Below, piece after piece: positions 46,701 to 55,740 of a stretch of 64,000 nt of DNA. A program made the position numbers and the translations under genes. Origin of the DNA: Halopseudomonas salegens (GTDB lineage: Bacteria > Pseudomonadota > Gammaproteobacteria > Pseudomonadales > Pseudomonadaceae). How positions within the stretch are numbered: the stretch's first letter is position 1; each line of letters starts with the position of its first letter. Under the pieces are notes generated by a model, which saw only the letters and a program-made list of their open reading frames with translations, had not been told where the DNA came from and searched no databases. The stretch is taken from the NCBI RefSeq assembly GCF_900105655.1, contig NZ_LT629787.1, positions 3,038,001 through 3,102,000 of the forward strand. The letters run 5' to 3'.

Positions 46701-49700
46701 CAGGGCATCACGCACGCTGTCGGTCATTTCCAGACGCTCTTGCTGCAACAGATGGTGCACCTGTTCCAGCGCCTCGCTCAGACGTTCGATCGGGGGCAGT
46801 TCGACATCGCCAGCCACCTCGGCCAAGGCGCGCAAACTGTTCTGGGTGCGAACATGGTCCAGTTCGTTCCCGGCCTGCATTTCATCAGCGGCATCCAGCA
46901 GCAAATCAACCCCCTCGGTGAGGAAGATTGACATCAGACCCGGGCCACTGCCCGGCTCCAGATCACTGCGGCTGCTGTCACGCAACTGCATGCCCTGCTG
47001 TTCCAGCATGGTTATCTGGTCAAGGAATTCTGCACTGCCGGCAATCGTTTGCTGAGGGGTCGAATAGAGCTGCTGCAAACCACTGTCAAACAGGGTAACC
47101 GCAACCGAGAGCAGATCGACCAGCGCCTGATCAGCCGGCACCAGATTGGCCTTGAAGGTCTTGATCAGTTTTTCCAGCGGCGTGGCCAGGTCGGCGATCG
47201 GTGCAATACCCGCCATGTGTGCACTGCCCTTGAGGGTGTGCAGGGCTCGCTGCAAGGCATCACTTATCGGACGCGGCAAACCTTGCTGACACTGCTCGAT
47301 GAAGGCATTGATCTGTGCAATGTGGCTTTGCGTTTCGTTGTGGAAAATATCCAGCAGGATCGGGTCAAGGCCTTCCTCGTCATCCGCTTCTGCTGCCGCC
47401 TGTAGTTCGTTCAGGCCAGCCTCGGGGGCAACCAGCTCCGGCGTCGCTGGCGTCTCGTCGGTGTCTTCTGGCAGCACGTCGGGCTGATCGGATTGAACAT
47501 CCGCGATGCTGTCGCTGTCGTCTACCGAGGTCACCTCGGCAACATCATTCGGCAGCTCATCCAGCTCGTCCAGTTCCGGCACCGGCAATGCCGCATCGCT
47601 ATCCGTTTCTGCCTCTGCCCCGGGCGATTGCTCTGCAGGCTCCAACGGCTGCTCATGCTCAGTCGCGGGCTCGTCTGCCGGCAGCGGAGTCTCACCCCGC
47701 GACAGGGCGTCGGCCTGGGCACTCAACTGTGCAACCTCGGGCAACATCTGCGACTGACTGCTGGCAAAATCCTCGACCAGCCGCGGCATCAAGGCCCGCA
47801 CCGCATTCACCGTGGAAAAGACCGCCGGGGTCAATTCAATACTGCGATCAATGACCCGGTTGAGCATATTCTCGACCGACCAGGCCAGCTCGGCAAGCAC
47901 ACTGGCCTGTACCATGCGCCCACTGCCCTTGAGCGTATGGAAAGCGCGGCGAACTTCGGCGCAAGCCTTGTCATCCTGATTGTCGGCTTCCCATTGCGGC
48001 GTGAACTCGGTCAGTGTTTCCAGCACTTCGCCCGCTTCTTCGACGAAGATTTCAACCAGCTCGGGGTCAATCAGATCATCGTCGTCATCCGTGTCGGCTT
48101 CTGCTGCGCCGGCAATGGGCGCATCCGGCAAGTCAGTATCGTCGCTGTCTTCCGCGCCTGACGCAGGCTCAGTGATGTCGTCTTCGACGGCTTCGGCAGG
48201 CAACTCGGCCGACAGCTCGGGCTCGACCGAGATCGACTCTGGCTCAGAGGCATCCGCCTCGGCGGATGGCTCCTCCAGCGGGGCGGTCTCGGCATCGGCT
48301 TCTGGCGTCTCAGGTGCTGCTGCCGGCAATTGCGCCGGATGGAAGCCCAGGTCCTGCAAGCGCTCTTCGGCGACAACCAGGATGCTGTCACTGCGCTCAG
48401 GATCATCCTCGGCCAGACGCTCAAGATAATAATCAATGCTGGTAACCACGTCTGCCAGGCTATCCAGCGCCTGCCACTGCGGCCTCGCACCCTCCTGAAC
48501 CAGACTCTCCAGCAGATAACGGCGGCACGCATTCACCGCCGCAGCCGGACGCTCCAGGCCCAGCATGGACAAGCCACCCCGGACACTGGTCAGCAGGTCA
48601 TCGACCGGGGCCAGCTGTGCATGATCCCACTGATTGATGATGAAGGCATTGATGCAATCGCGGGTCTGCTCCAGTGCATTACGGGCTTCCTGCACGACCT
48701 GACGCTGCACCAGCGCCATATCCTGCGCCGACGCCAGCCGCTCCACATCACTGTCCGCGTTGTCCTTGCTGCCACTGAGTCCGGCAATACCGTGCAGGCT
48801 GGCTTCGACAAAGAGAATACCGCCCGCAACATCCATCAACGCGGCGTCGGTCAGGTTGCTCTTCCCGGTCGCCATGCGCTCGACCTGTTCGATCTGTTCC
48901 AGCAGCACTCGCCGTGGCTGGCCCAGACCCAGCATGGCCAACGTATCGGCAACCTGTTTGATGGTCGGCAGCAAGTCGTGCAAGCGCTCGGGACTACTGC
49001 GATCACCACGCACAAAGAGGTCTAGCTGATCCTTGATCTGCAGCAGTTCTTCAGACAGGGCCTGGGCCACCGACTGCATGGCCGACCGGTCAGGGCCCAC
49101 CAGCTGGCGGCTACCACTCGCCGGTTCATCCTCGGCTTTCCACAACTCCTGCAATTGATAGCGCTGTTTCAGTGCATCCAGCCGCGGACTGCCGCCCGGG
49201 CTCTTGGCCACATAGAAGAGCAGATTGCGCAGCAGTTCATTGGCCGGAGGCACACTGATACTGGCAGGCTCGTCCTTGAGTTGACGCAGTTCGCGGTCAG
49301 CCTGACGCAACAACTGGCGAATCGAGCTGCCATTGCTGATACTGCCGGTGGCCAGGCCTTCGGCAATCCCGGCAAACACGCGCCAGAGCTCCGCCCAGTC
49401 ACTGCCCTGACACAGCCGTTCCAGGCGAGCAAACACCTTGACCAGTTGCTCGCTGTTGGCGCTCACATCACGATCACGGATAACCCCCAGCTGCGCCACT
49501 TGCAAGACTTGTCGCAACTTGCGCAATTGCTGCCGGCTGGCCTCACTGGTGAAGTCAGGCAAGCCATCATCGGACGGGGCCTCGGGCTCCAGACGCTCGG
49601 CACTGAATACCGCGCTTTCCGACAACAGTTTTTCGCCACGCGCGCTGCGCATATCGTTCAACAGGGGCAATAGCAACATGGGCAGGTCACGCCGGCCACT

Positions 49701-50027
49701 TTGTACCTTGTCGAGGTAGACCGGCATTTGCAGGATGGCCTGCATCAGAACTTCCAGTGCCTCATCAATATTGCTGGCCTGGCCATGCATCATTGCCTGG
49801 GCGAGCTTTTCCATTTCTTCGGCCAGCAAGGCTGCGCCGTAGAACTCGACCATCTGCAGCGTGCCATGCACCTGATGGATATAGGTGAGGCAAAACCGCA
49901 AGCGGGTGGAGTCATCCGGTTGCGCTACATAGGCCTCCAGCGCCTGCCGGGCCTGCTGCAACGTTGCGGAAATTTCACCTTTGACCCAGTCGAGGGCAAC
50001 ATAATCATGCCGATCACCCATATTCAC
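43704..50027 (-). CDS. chpA: Chemosensory hybrid kinase ChpA
   Basis: A 2107-residue hybrid kinase of the pilus chemosensory system. The N-terminal FimL-like region contains a degenerate Hpt motif at His54 (IHQVHGTLQM). Canonical phospho-acceptor motifs follow at His697, His930 and His1223 (each HTLKG). A fourth reads QAVKGGARM with Gln1372 where His is expected. The CheA core has the dimer domain, an ATPase N box (HMLRNAVDHGIE, about 1690), a CheW-like domain and a C-terminal receiver with phospho-Asp 2036 (LLDIEMPRMDG). Acidic Pro/Ala linkers separate the Hpt units. It is shorter than the roughly 2470-residue P. aeruginosa protein as I recall it. Confidence 0.93.
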   Translation of the reverse strand: MNMGDRHDYVALDWVKGEISATLQQARQALEAYVAQPDDSTRLRFCLTYIHQVHGTLQMVEFYGAALLAEEMEKLAQAMMHGQASNIDEALEVLMQAILQMPVYLDKVQSGRRDLPMLLLPLLNDMRSARGEKLLSESAVFSAERLEPEAPSDDGLPDFTSEASRQQLRKLRQVLQVAQLGVIRDRDVSANSEQLVKVFARLERLCQGSDWAELWRVFAGIAEGLATGSISNGSSIRQLLRQADRELRQLKDEPASISVPPANELLRNLLFYVAKSPGGSPRLDALKQRYQLQELWKAEDEPASGSRQLVGPDRSAMQSVAQALSEELLQIKDQLDLFVRGDRSSPERLHDLLPTIKQVADTLAMLGLGQPRRVLLEQIEQVERMATGKSNLTDAALMDVAGGILFVEASLHGIAGLSGSKDNADSDVERLASAQDMALVQRQVVQEARNALEQTRDCINAFIINQWDHAQLAPVDDLLTSVRGGLSMLGLERPAAAVNACRRYLLESLVQEGARPQWQALDSLADVVTSIDYYLERLAEDDPERSDSILVVAEERLQDLGFHPAQLPAAAPETPEADAETAPLEEPSAEADASEPESISVEPELSAELPAEAVEDDITEPASGAEDSDDTDLPDAPIAGAAEADTDDDDDLIDPELVEIFVEEAGEVLETLTEFTPQWEADNQDDKACAEVRRAFHTLKGSGRMVQASVLAELAWSVENMLNRVIDRSIELTPAVFSTVNAVRALMPRLVEDFASSQSQMLPEVAQLSAQADALSRGETPLPADEPATEHEQPLEPAEQSPGAEAETDSDAALPVPELDELDELPNDVAEVTSVDDSDSIADVQSDQPDVLPEDTDETPATPELVAPEAGLNELQAAAEADDEEGLDPILLDIFHNETQSHIAQINAFIEQCQQGLPRPISDALQRALHTLKGSAHMAGIAPIADLATPLEKLIKTFKANLVPADQALVDLLSVAVTLFDSGLQQLYSTPQQTIAGSAEFLDQITMLEQQGMQLRDSSRSDLEPGSGPGLMSIFLTEGVDLLLDAADEMQAGNELDHVRTQNSLRALAEVAGDVELPPIERLSEALEQVHHLLQQERLEMTDSVRDALMDGHERLIGMMDQVAAHQLVVPATQEIARLEGLLPRAQLPTIDSEPTAVETPAPPRKDVAGSWHPESAGTDAELVEIFLEEAQEIIDSSASSLQQWGEDTSNTLPVEELQRDLHTLKGGARMAEITPVGDLAHELEFLYEDLCNQRYGANPGLMQLLHACHDSLADMIDGVVAGQAISDGRGLIDSIRRFRADPSQPVTMPDADAQSTTDVTEAAPAAPVGVDPAAGMLGIFLEEAQELLQPCTAWIGSEDEQERAQAKHQIQAVKGGARMAGEQALADQAWALEQALDNAQTDSASLLKQLSDLQERIAALSSGQSPSVAEPADPGPAESAESAPPEPVPASAEPVALQPAEATAPRPASQTLAEVKSILQQAMERTSSGGRSRGATQESVKVPADLLEDLVNLAGETSIFRGRIEQQVSDLGYTLGEMESTIERVRDQLRRLDMETQAQILSRHQEEIEHSYEDFDPLEMDRYSQLQQLSRSLFESASDLFDLKETMAAKARDAETLLLQQARVNTELQEGLMRTRMVPFERLLPRLRRIVRQVSNELGKQVELVVEQADGEMDRSVLERMIGPLEHMLRNAVDHGIELPQQRREAGKAETGLISIDLHREGSEIILSIQDDGAGINLQRIREKALERGLIDADTDLTDQELLDFTLEAGFSTAAKVTQVSGRGVGMDVVNAEVKQLGGGILLHTKAGEGSQITIRLPFTVSVNRALMVYSGDDLYAIPLNTIEGIVRVSGYELEAYYAEDAPPFEYAGKTYELSYLGDLLATGQQPKLTGHTLPLPVILVRGSEHSVAVQVDALAGSREIVVKNLGKQFAVVSGISGATILGDGRVVVILDLLAIIRAQHAQLSQQRLASERAQLERIPEQRATLVMVVDDSITVRKVTSRLLERHGMEVVTAKDGVDAIAKLQDVKPDIMLLDIEMPRMDGFEVATLVRHDEELKELPIVMITSRTGEKHRERAKGIGVNDYLGKPYQESQLLEAIAKLVPERV

Positions 50028-50950
50028 TCCTGATCCGCGTTGTCATCCCGCCGCACCCAGGCCTGGACCCGGTCGTCGGCTACAGGAATAAGCAGGGGGT
50101 TGTGCCAGTCTGTTATCTCACCAAGGCCAATCACCAGCATGCCGCCCGGTACCAGGCGGCGAGCCAGCATGTTGAGCAAGTCTCGGCGCCGCCAACGGCG
50201 GAAGTAGATCAACAGGTTCTGACAAAAAATGATGTCCATATCCTGAATGGGTGCCTGGGCCAACTCAAGAATGTTGAGGCGGCTGAAACACACCCGTTCA
50301 CGCAGGTTTTCACTGATCTGCAATTGACCATTCTCACGGCCACTCAACCAGCGGCGTATTTCCGCTTCCTGCAAGCCTCCCATGCGTGAAGCCGGGTAGG
50401 TCGCAGCACGCCCCTGCTCCAGGGCCTTGAGGCTGATATCGGTCGCCCAGATACCATAATTCTGGCGTTTGCCGACCTGAGCCATGGCCTGCTCCAGAGT
50501 AATTGCCAGTGACCAGGCTTCTTCGCCACTGGCACACCCCAGGCTCCATAACTGCAGCGGTTGGCCGCCATCACTCTGCTGCAAGCGCTGTTGCAAGTGA
50601 CGACCAACACAGTCAAACGATGGCCGGTGGCGCATAAAGCTGGTTTCGCGCACGGTGAGGTGGTCAATCAATGCCGACCACTCGATGGTTCCGGTCAGGC
50701 CGTCGGTGACGTAATCGTAGTAACGTTGATAATCATCGATCTGCAATGCACGCATGCGGCTACACAGGCTGGTTTGCAAATAAACCCGGCGCTGATCACT
50801 GACGCATACACCGGTGCGCGCCTCCAGCAGCATCTGCCACTGGCGGAACTGTTCCGCATCCATATCCGGTACTTGTTGCAGCGACCAGTTGGGTGTTGTC
50901 TGCACGACTGCTACCTCGCCCTTGTCGACCGACCGGTCACCCGCAGGCAA
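50024..50950 (-). CDS. pilK: CheR-type methyltransferase PilK
   Basis: A 308-residue chemoreceptor methyltransferase. The N-terminal helical domain includes GVCVSDQRRVYLQTSLCSRMRAL. The SAM domain shows LQLWSLGCASGEEAWSLAITLEQ, GIWATDISLKALEQGR, and IIFCQNLLIYFRRWRRRDLL. It would methylate glutamates of PilJ. The stop overlaps the chpA start by 4 bases and the pilJ stop is 14 bases before its start. Confidence 0.92.
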   Translation of the reverse strand: MPAGDRSVDKGEVAVVQTTPNWSLQQVPDMDAEQFRQWQMLLEARTGVCVSDQRRVYLQTSLCSRMRALQIDDYQRYYDYVTDGLTGTIEWSALIDHLTVRETSFMRHRPSFDCVGRHLQQRLQQSDGGQPLQLWSLGCASGEEAWSLAITLEQAMAQVGKRQNYGIWATDISLKALEQGRAATYPASRMGGLQEAEIRRWLSGRENGQLQISENLRERVCFSRLNILELAQAPIQDMDIIFCQNLLIYFRRWRRRDLLNMLARRLVPGGMLVIGLGEITDWHNPLLIPVADDRVQAWVRRDDNADQE

Positions 50951-50964
50951 CCGGTCGAATCAGC

Positions 50965-53025
50965 TTAGTCTTGTGACTCGGGCAGGGTAAAGCCTGCTGC
51001 CGATTGCCGCATGTCTTCGGCCAGCTTGGCCAAATCACCAATGCTGCGTGCGGTAGTGGTCGTACCCGTCGAGGTTTGCGTGGTGATTTCCTGAATGACG
51101 TTCATCGTGTTGGAAATGTGGCCCGCCGAGGATGCTTGCTGACGGGCAGCGTTGGAGATGTTCTGAATCAAGGCAGCAAGACTGGTTGATACCTTCTCGA
51201 TTTCTTCCAGGGCAACACCCGCGTCCTGCGCCAGGCGAGCACCACGAACAACCTCCGAGGTGGTTTGCTCCATCGAGATAACCGCTTCGTTGGTATCGGT
51301 CTGAATGGTTTTGACCAGCGCTTCAATCTGCTTGGTCGCCCCGGAGGAACGTTCCGCCAGACGCTGTACTTCGTCGGCAACTACCGCGAAGCCACGACCG
51401 GCATCACCCGCCATGGAAGCCTGAATCGCTGCGTTCAGTGCCAGGATGTTGGTCTGGTCGGCAATATCGTTAATCAGACTTACGATGTCACCAATCTCCT
51501 GCGAGGACTCACCCAGACGCTTGATCCGCTTCGAGGTGTCCTGAATCTGCTCACGAATGGTATCCATGCCGGTAATGGTGTTCTGCACCACTTCGTTACC
51601 CTTGTTGGCAATGGCAACCGAACGTTCTGCTACCGCGGAGGATTCCGCGGCGTTGGCTGATACCTGGTCAATCGACACGGCCATCTCGTTCACCGCCGCC
51701 GAGGCGCCGGCAATTTCCTGCGCCTGGTGCTCGGACGCTTCAGCCAGATGCATCGCCGTACCCTGGGTTTCCTGCGCGGCATCGGCTACTTTCTGCGCGG
51801 TTTCGTTAATGGTTGCTACCAGTGCACGCAGTTGGTCAATGGAGAAGTTGATCGAGTCGGCAATCGCCCCGGTGAAGTCCTCGGTAACCGTGGCCTCCGC
51901 CGTCAGGTCACCATCCGCAAGGTCGGCGATCTCATCCAGCAGACGCAGAATCGCCGCCTGGTTACGCTCGTTTTTCTCGGCAGTTTCGGCCAGACGTTCA
52001 CGCGTTTCCTGTGCCCGTTCACGGCTCTCACGGGTCATCTGCACACCGATCAGAAGAATACTGACAAGCGCAATCAGGCCCAGCACATAACCAATCAGGG
52101 TGTTGATCCAGCGAGCGTCTGCACGTGCCTGGAAGCCGGCATTCAATTCGGAAACGTTCTGCAGCACCTGACCGGAATCGGTAAAGATCTGGTTGGCCGA
52201 TTGGCGTACCTGATACAACTCCGGCGACGTCAGCAGGATCTCGTCGACCGAGTCGGACACGAAGCGGAACAGGCCATCAATTTCTTCCAGCAGGAACACG
52301 GCCTCGGGGTTGGTTACCTGGGTGACACCCATGACATCGTCACCTTCCAGCATGCCCTGAAGTACGCGACCAAAGAGGCTGGCGTCACGACCAAAGCTTT
52401 CTGCTGCCAGCACGGCATCGAAGTCACCGGTCAGTACCCGGTTGACCGAGCCCAGAATCCGTTGCGCGAGGAGTGACTGACGCTGGGCGATGGCCACCTG
52501 TTCGGCGGTAGCGCCACTGGCAATCAACACATCTACCACATCCTCATATTCTACCTGCAACTGCGGCACGGTATCCGACAGGGTAGCGGCTACCGCATGC
52601 AAGGAGATGACCGTGCTCTGGCTGGCCAGAATGCTGTCCGCATTGGCACGCACCTGATCCCAGTCTGCCTGCACACTGGCCATCTGTGGGGACAGGCTGC
52701 TCGGAGCGGCAGGCAGGCCGGTTTCATCGTGCCCGGAAACCAGGTAATCCCAGCGCTCCTGGAAATCGTTGCGAGCTCGCAGCAATAGCGGGAAGGCTTC
52801 TTCGGTACCCGTAGCCGCCTCAGTCGCCGAGGTCGACAACTGCTGCGACAGTACCCGCAGCTCCCCGGTATGGGCAATGTATTCGGCATCGTACCCGGTC
52901 TGGATATTCAGGTAGACGAAGTTGACGAACAGCAACAGCAGCGACAGGATCAGCGCGGCAAACAGGCCGGTAATCCTCCGGTTGCTGAGCATGGTATTGA
53001 ATATCTGTTTATCGAGCTTCTTCAT
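50965..53025 (-). CDS. pilJ: Twitching-motility chemoreceptor PilJ
   Basis: A 686-residue methyl-accepting protein. TM1 (about 20-42; [21 protein letters not shown]), a large periplasmic region (about 43-310) with two PilJ-type four-helix modules, TM2 ([23 protein letters not shown]), HAMP-like linker and a long signalling coiled coil. The conserved hairpin tip reads [34 protein letters not shown]. In P. aeruginosa PilJ senses pilus retraction or PilA to raise cAMP. Encoded between PilI and PilK. Confidence 0.95.
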   Translation of the reverse strand: MKKLDKQIFNTMLSNRRITGLFAALILSLLLLFVNFVYLNIQTGYDAEYIAHTGELRVLSQQLSTSATEAATGTEEAFPLLLRARNDFQERWDYLVSGHDETGLPAAPSSLSPQMASVQADWDQVRANADSILASQSTVISLHAVAATLSDTVPQLQVEYEDVVDVLIASGATAEQVAIAQRQSLLAQRILGSVNRVLTGDFDAVLAAESFGRDASLFGRVLQGMLEGDDVMGVTQVTNPEAVFLLEEIDGLFRFVSDSVDEILLTSPELYQVRQSANQIFTDSGQVLQNVSELNAGFQARADARWINTLIGYVLGLIALVSILLIGVQMTRESRERAQETRERLAETAEKNERNQAAILRLLDEIADLADGDLTAEATVTEDFTGAIADSINFSIDQLRALVATINETAQKVADAAQETQGTAMHLAEASEHQAQEIAGASAAVNEMAVSIDQVSANAAESSAVAERSVAIANKGNEVVQNTITGMDTIREQIQDTSKRIKRLGESSQEIGDIVSLINDIADQTNILALNAAIQASMAGDAGRGFAVVADEVQRLAERSSGATKQIEALVKTIQTDTNEAVISMEQTTSEVVRGARLAQDAGVALEEIEKVSTSLAALIQNISNAARQQASSAGHISNTMNVIQEITTQTSTGTTTTARSIGDLAKLAEDMRQSAAGFTLPESQD

Positions 53026-53105
53026 TCGGTCTGGCCCCTACCTGGCCTGCAGCCTGCTACTTTGTTTTACCTTGTTTGTGACCACCACCGGCAGCCACCC
53101 CTGCA

Positions 53106-53645
53106 TCAGATTGCTACATCAAGAAATGCCTGATCATGCGCCAGCGCACGAAAGTTGAACACCATGGCGTTGCCCGTCTCACTGGCGTAACTGCCAACCA
53201 CGAAGGGTGCCAGTACACCGGCTTCGGCCGGCACCAGGGTGGAGAATTGATTGACGGGGAAATGCTGCATGCCGAGCACTTCGTCGACCAGGAGCCCGGC
53301 AAAGACATCGTCACGATCAAGAACCAGCACCCGGCGCTGCTTGCGTGGCACCGTGTTGCTGGCAGCAAAGAAACGGCTCAGGTCAATGATGGGCAACAAA
53401 CGCCCACGCACGTTGGCTACCCCGCGCACCCAGGACTTGACCCTGGGCAAGGCGGTATAACGAGGTTCATGCAGGATTTCACTGACTTCGCCCATTGCCG
53501 CAACCAGATGCTGGCCGGCAAGGCGGAAACCGACACCACTCCAGGTCTCGCTGACCACTTCCTGGGCCGGCAGACCAGCAGCTTGCTGCCGACAAGCGGC
53601 AGCCAGTTGCATGAGTTGGTCGAAGGGATGAAGAGTGTCTGACAT
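53106..53645 (-). CDS. pilI: CheW-like adaptor PilI
   Basis: A 179-residue CheW-domain protein linking PilJ to ChpA. CheW-type segments: VGFRLAGQHLVAAMGEVSEIL, WVRGVANVRGRLLPIIDLSRFF and RVLVLDRDDVFAGLLVDEVLGMQHFP. It stands 80 bases upstream of pilJ. Length matches PilI of P. aeruginosa (178 as I recall it). Confidence 0.93.
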   Translation of the reverse strand: MSDTLHPFDQLMQLAAACRQQAAGLPAQEVVSETWSGVGFRLAGQHLVAAMGEVSEILHEPRYTALPRVKSWVRGVANVRGRLLPIIDLSRFFAASNTVPRKQRRVLVLDRDDVFAGLLVDEVLGMQHFPVNQFSTLVPAEAGVLAPFVVGSYASETGNAMVFNFRALAHDQAFLDVAI

Positions 53646-53688
53646 GCCGGTCCTGTTCTGATTATTGTACGGCGCTTTGTTTTTCCAA

Positions 53689-54054
53689 CTAGCCGCCCAG
53701 GACCGCCTTGAGGGTCCGGATCAATGTGTCTTCCTCGACCGGCTTGGTCAGGTAGTCCTTGGCGCCCTGGCGCTTGCCCCAGACCTTGTCGGTTTCCTGG
53801 TCCTTGGTGGTCACGATAATCACCGGGATAGCGGCGGTTTCCGGGTCCTTGGTCAGTTGCCGGGTGGCCTGAAAGCCGTTGAGACCAGGCATGACGATAT
53901 CCATCAGTACCGCATCAGGCTTTTCCTGCCGCGCCAGTGCGACGCCATCGGCGCCATTTTCCGCCTTGAGTACTTCATGGCCATGCTTTTCCAGCATGCC
54001 CGTGAGCTTGTACAGCTCGGTTGGCGAATCATCAACTACAAGAATACGGGCCAT
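53689..54054 (-). CDS. pilH: CheY-like response regulator PilH
   Basis: A 121-residue single receiver domain with ILVVDDSPTE, phospho-Asp in DAVLMDIVMPGLNG, switch Thr in VIIVTTKDQE and Lys in YLTKPV. In P. aeruginosa PilH opposes PilG and influences pilus retraction. It lies between pilG and pilI, with 35- and 43-base gaps. Confidence 0.94.
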   Translation of the reverse strand: MARILVVDDSPTELYKLTGMLEKHGHEVLKAENGADGVALARQEKPDAVLMDIVMPGLNGFQATRQLTKDPETAAIPVIIVTTKDQETDKVWGKRQGAKDYLTKPVEEDTLIRTLKAVLGG

Positions 54055-54089
54055 CGGACTCCCCCAAAAAAATTGAACGTCAGCGCGCG

Positions 54090-54503
54090 TCAGGCGTCAG
54101 CCGCACCGGCGACGTGATCACTGCTTGGAATGTGGGCGCGGATTGCGCTCAACAGCTCTTCCTTGCTGAATGGCTTGGTCAGATACTGATCGGAACCGAC
54201 AATTCGGCCTTTCGCCTTGTCAAACAGACCGTCCTTGCTCGACAGCATGATGACAGGTGTACCACGGAAGGCGCTGTTGTTCTTGATCAGTGCACAGGTT
54301 TGATAACCATCCAGGCGCGGCATCATGATATCGACAAAAATGATGTCGGGATGATTGTCGGCAATCTTGGCCAACGCATCAAAACCATCGACCGCCGTGA
54401 TGACGGTACAGCCAACTTTTTTCAGCAAGGTCTCCGCCGTACGACGAATAGTCTTGCTGTCATCAATGACCATGACCTTGAGGCTTTCAAAATTTTCTTC
54501 CAT
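54090..54503 (-). CDS. pilG: CheY-like response regulator PilG
   Basis: A 137-residue receiver domain: VMVIDDSKTIRRTAETLL, phospho-Asp in DIIFVDIMMPRLDG, Ser/Thr in VIMLSSKDG and Lys in YLTKPFSKEELL. PilG stimulates pilus extension and adenylate cyclase CyaB in P. aeruginosa. ATG 54503 (MEENFESLK) gives the family N-terminus; an upstream frame has no support. It is the first gene of the pilGHIJK-chpABC operon, divergent from gshB across 205 bases. Confidence 0.94.
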   Translation of the reverse strand: MEENFESLKVMVIDDSKTIRRTAETLLKKVGCTVITAVDGFDALAKIADNHPDIIFVDIMMPRLDGYQTCALIKNNSAFRGTPVIMLSSKDGLFDKAKGRIVGSDQYLTKPFSKEELLSAIRAHIPSSDHVAGAADA

Positions 54504-54708
54504 AAGACCAGCCTTTATTTTTGCGTTGGGCCAGGGAGAATGGCGGCATGGTGCCACCTCCAGACCAGCCAATCCCTTTTCCGGGTACTTTTAACACAGT
54601 TTTTCAGGGCAATCTATAAAGCCAACCGAATCATGCCACTTCCAAGCGCTGCCAGACAGACGTTACACTGCCGCCTCAGCCCTTTTCTGTACCGGAGAAA
54701 CCAGCCAG

Positions 54709-55656
54709 ATGACCGTTCGCGTCGGCGTTGTGATGGACCCTATTCAAACCATTCACTACAAGAAGGATAGCACTCTGGCGATGTTGCTGGCAGCGCAAAA
54801 TCGCGGTTGGCAACTTGAGTACCTGGAACCACAGGACCTGTACCTGGAAAACGGGCGTGCCATGGGCGTGATGAGCCCGTTGCAGGTGTTTGCCGATCCC
54901 CAGCACTGGTTCGATTTGCAACCCGCCAGCCAACGCCCCCTGAGCGATCTGGATGTGATCCTGATGCGCAAGGACCCGCCCTTCGACAACGAATTTCTCT
55001 ACGCCACTCATCTGCTCGAAGCCGCCGAGCGCGAGGGCGTACTGATCGTCAACCGTCCTCGCAGCTTGCGCGACTGCAACGAAAAACTCTTTGCCACCCA
55101 GTTTCCCCAATGCACGCCTGAGCTGGTCGTCAGTCGCCGCGCCGACATCTTGCGCGATTTCGTCCGCGAGCACGGCGACACCATTCTCAAACCACTGGAT
55201 GGCATGGGCGGCAGTCAGATCTTCCGCGTGCGCGCCGACGACCCCAACATCAGCGTGATTATCGAATCCCTGACCCTGCACGGCCAACAGCAGATCATGG
55301 CGCAGCGCTATCTGCCGGAAATTGCGCTCGGCGACAAACGCATTCTGATGATCGAGGGCGAGCCGGTCCCCTATTGTCTGGCACGGATTCCCTCACAGGG
55401 CGAAACCCGTGGCAACCTGGCCGCTGGCGGCCGAGGCGAAGCACGCCCGCTGAGCGAGCGTGACCGCTGGATTGCTGCCGAGGTTGGCCCCAGCCTGCGT
55501 GAACGCGGCCTGTTGTTTGTCGGCCTGGATGTGATCGGCGATTACCTGACCGAAATCAACGTCACCAGTCCGACCTGTATCCGCGAAATCGATGCTGCGC
55601 AGGGCACCGATATCGGTGGTCAACTGATGGATGCCATTGCCCGACAGCTGGCCTGA
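54709..55656 (+). CDS. gshB: Glutathione synthetase
   Basis: A 315-residue ATP-grasp ligase joining gamma-glutamylcysteine and glycine. Typical segments: MDPIQTIHYKKDSTLAMLLAAQNRG, IVNRPRSLRDCNEKLFATQFP, ILKPLDGMGGSQIFRV and the C-terminal DVIGDYLTEINVTSPTCIREID. Length equals bacterial GshB. Its position between pilG and tonB matches P. aeruginosa. Confidence 0.97.
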   Translation: MTVRVGVVMDPIQTIHYKKDSTLAMLLAAQNRGWQLEYLEPQDLYLENGRAMGVMSPLQVFADPQHWFDLQPASQRPLSDLDVILMRKDPPFDNEFLYATHLLEAAEREGVLIVNRPRSLRDCNEKLFATQFPQCTPELVVSRRADILRDFVREHGDTILKPLDGMGGSQIFRVRADDPNISVIIESLTLHGQQQIMAQRYLPEIALGDKRILMIEGEPVPYCLARIPSQGETRGNLAAGGRGEARPLSERDRWIAAEVGPSLRERGLLFVGLDVIGDYLTEINVTSPTCIREIDAAQGTDIGGQLMDAIARQLA

Positions 55657-55740
55657 GTCGGCGCTGAGAATGGACATTCTCGGCCCGGGACGGCAGACTG
55701 CGTGCAAGCAGCCGCCACGCAACCCGGGCCAGTGATTCGC

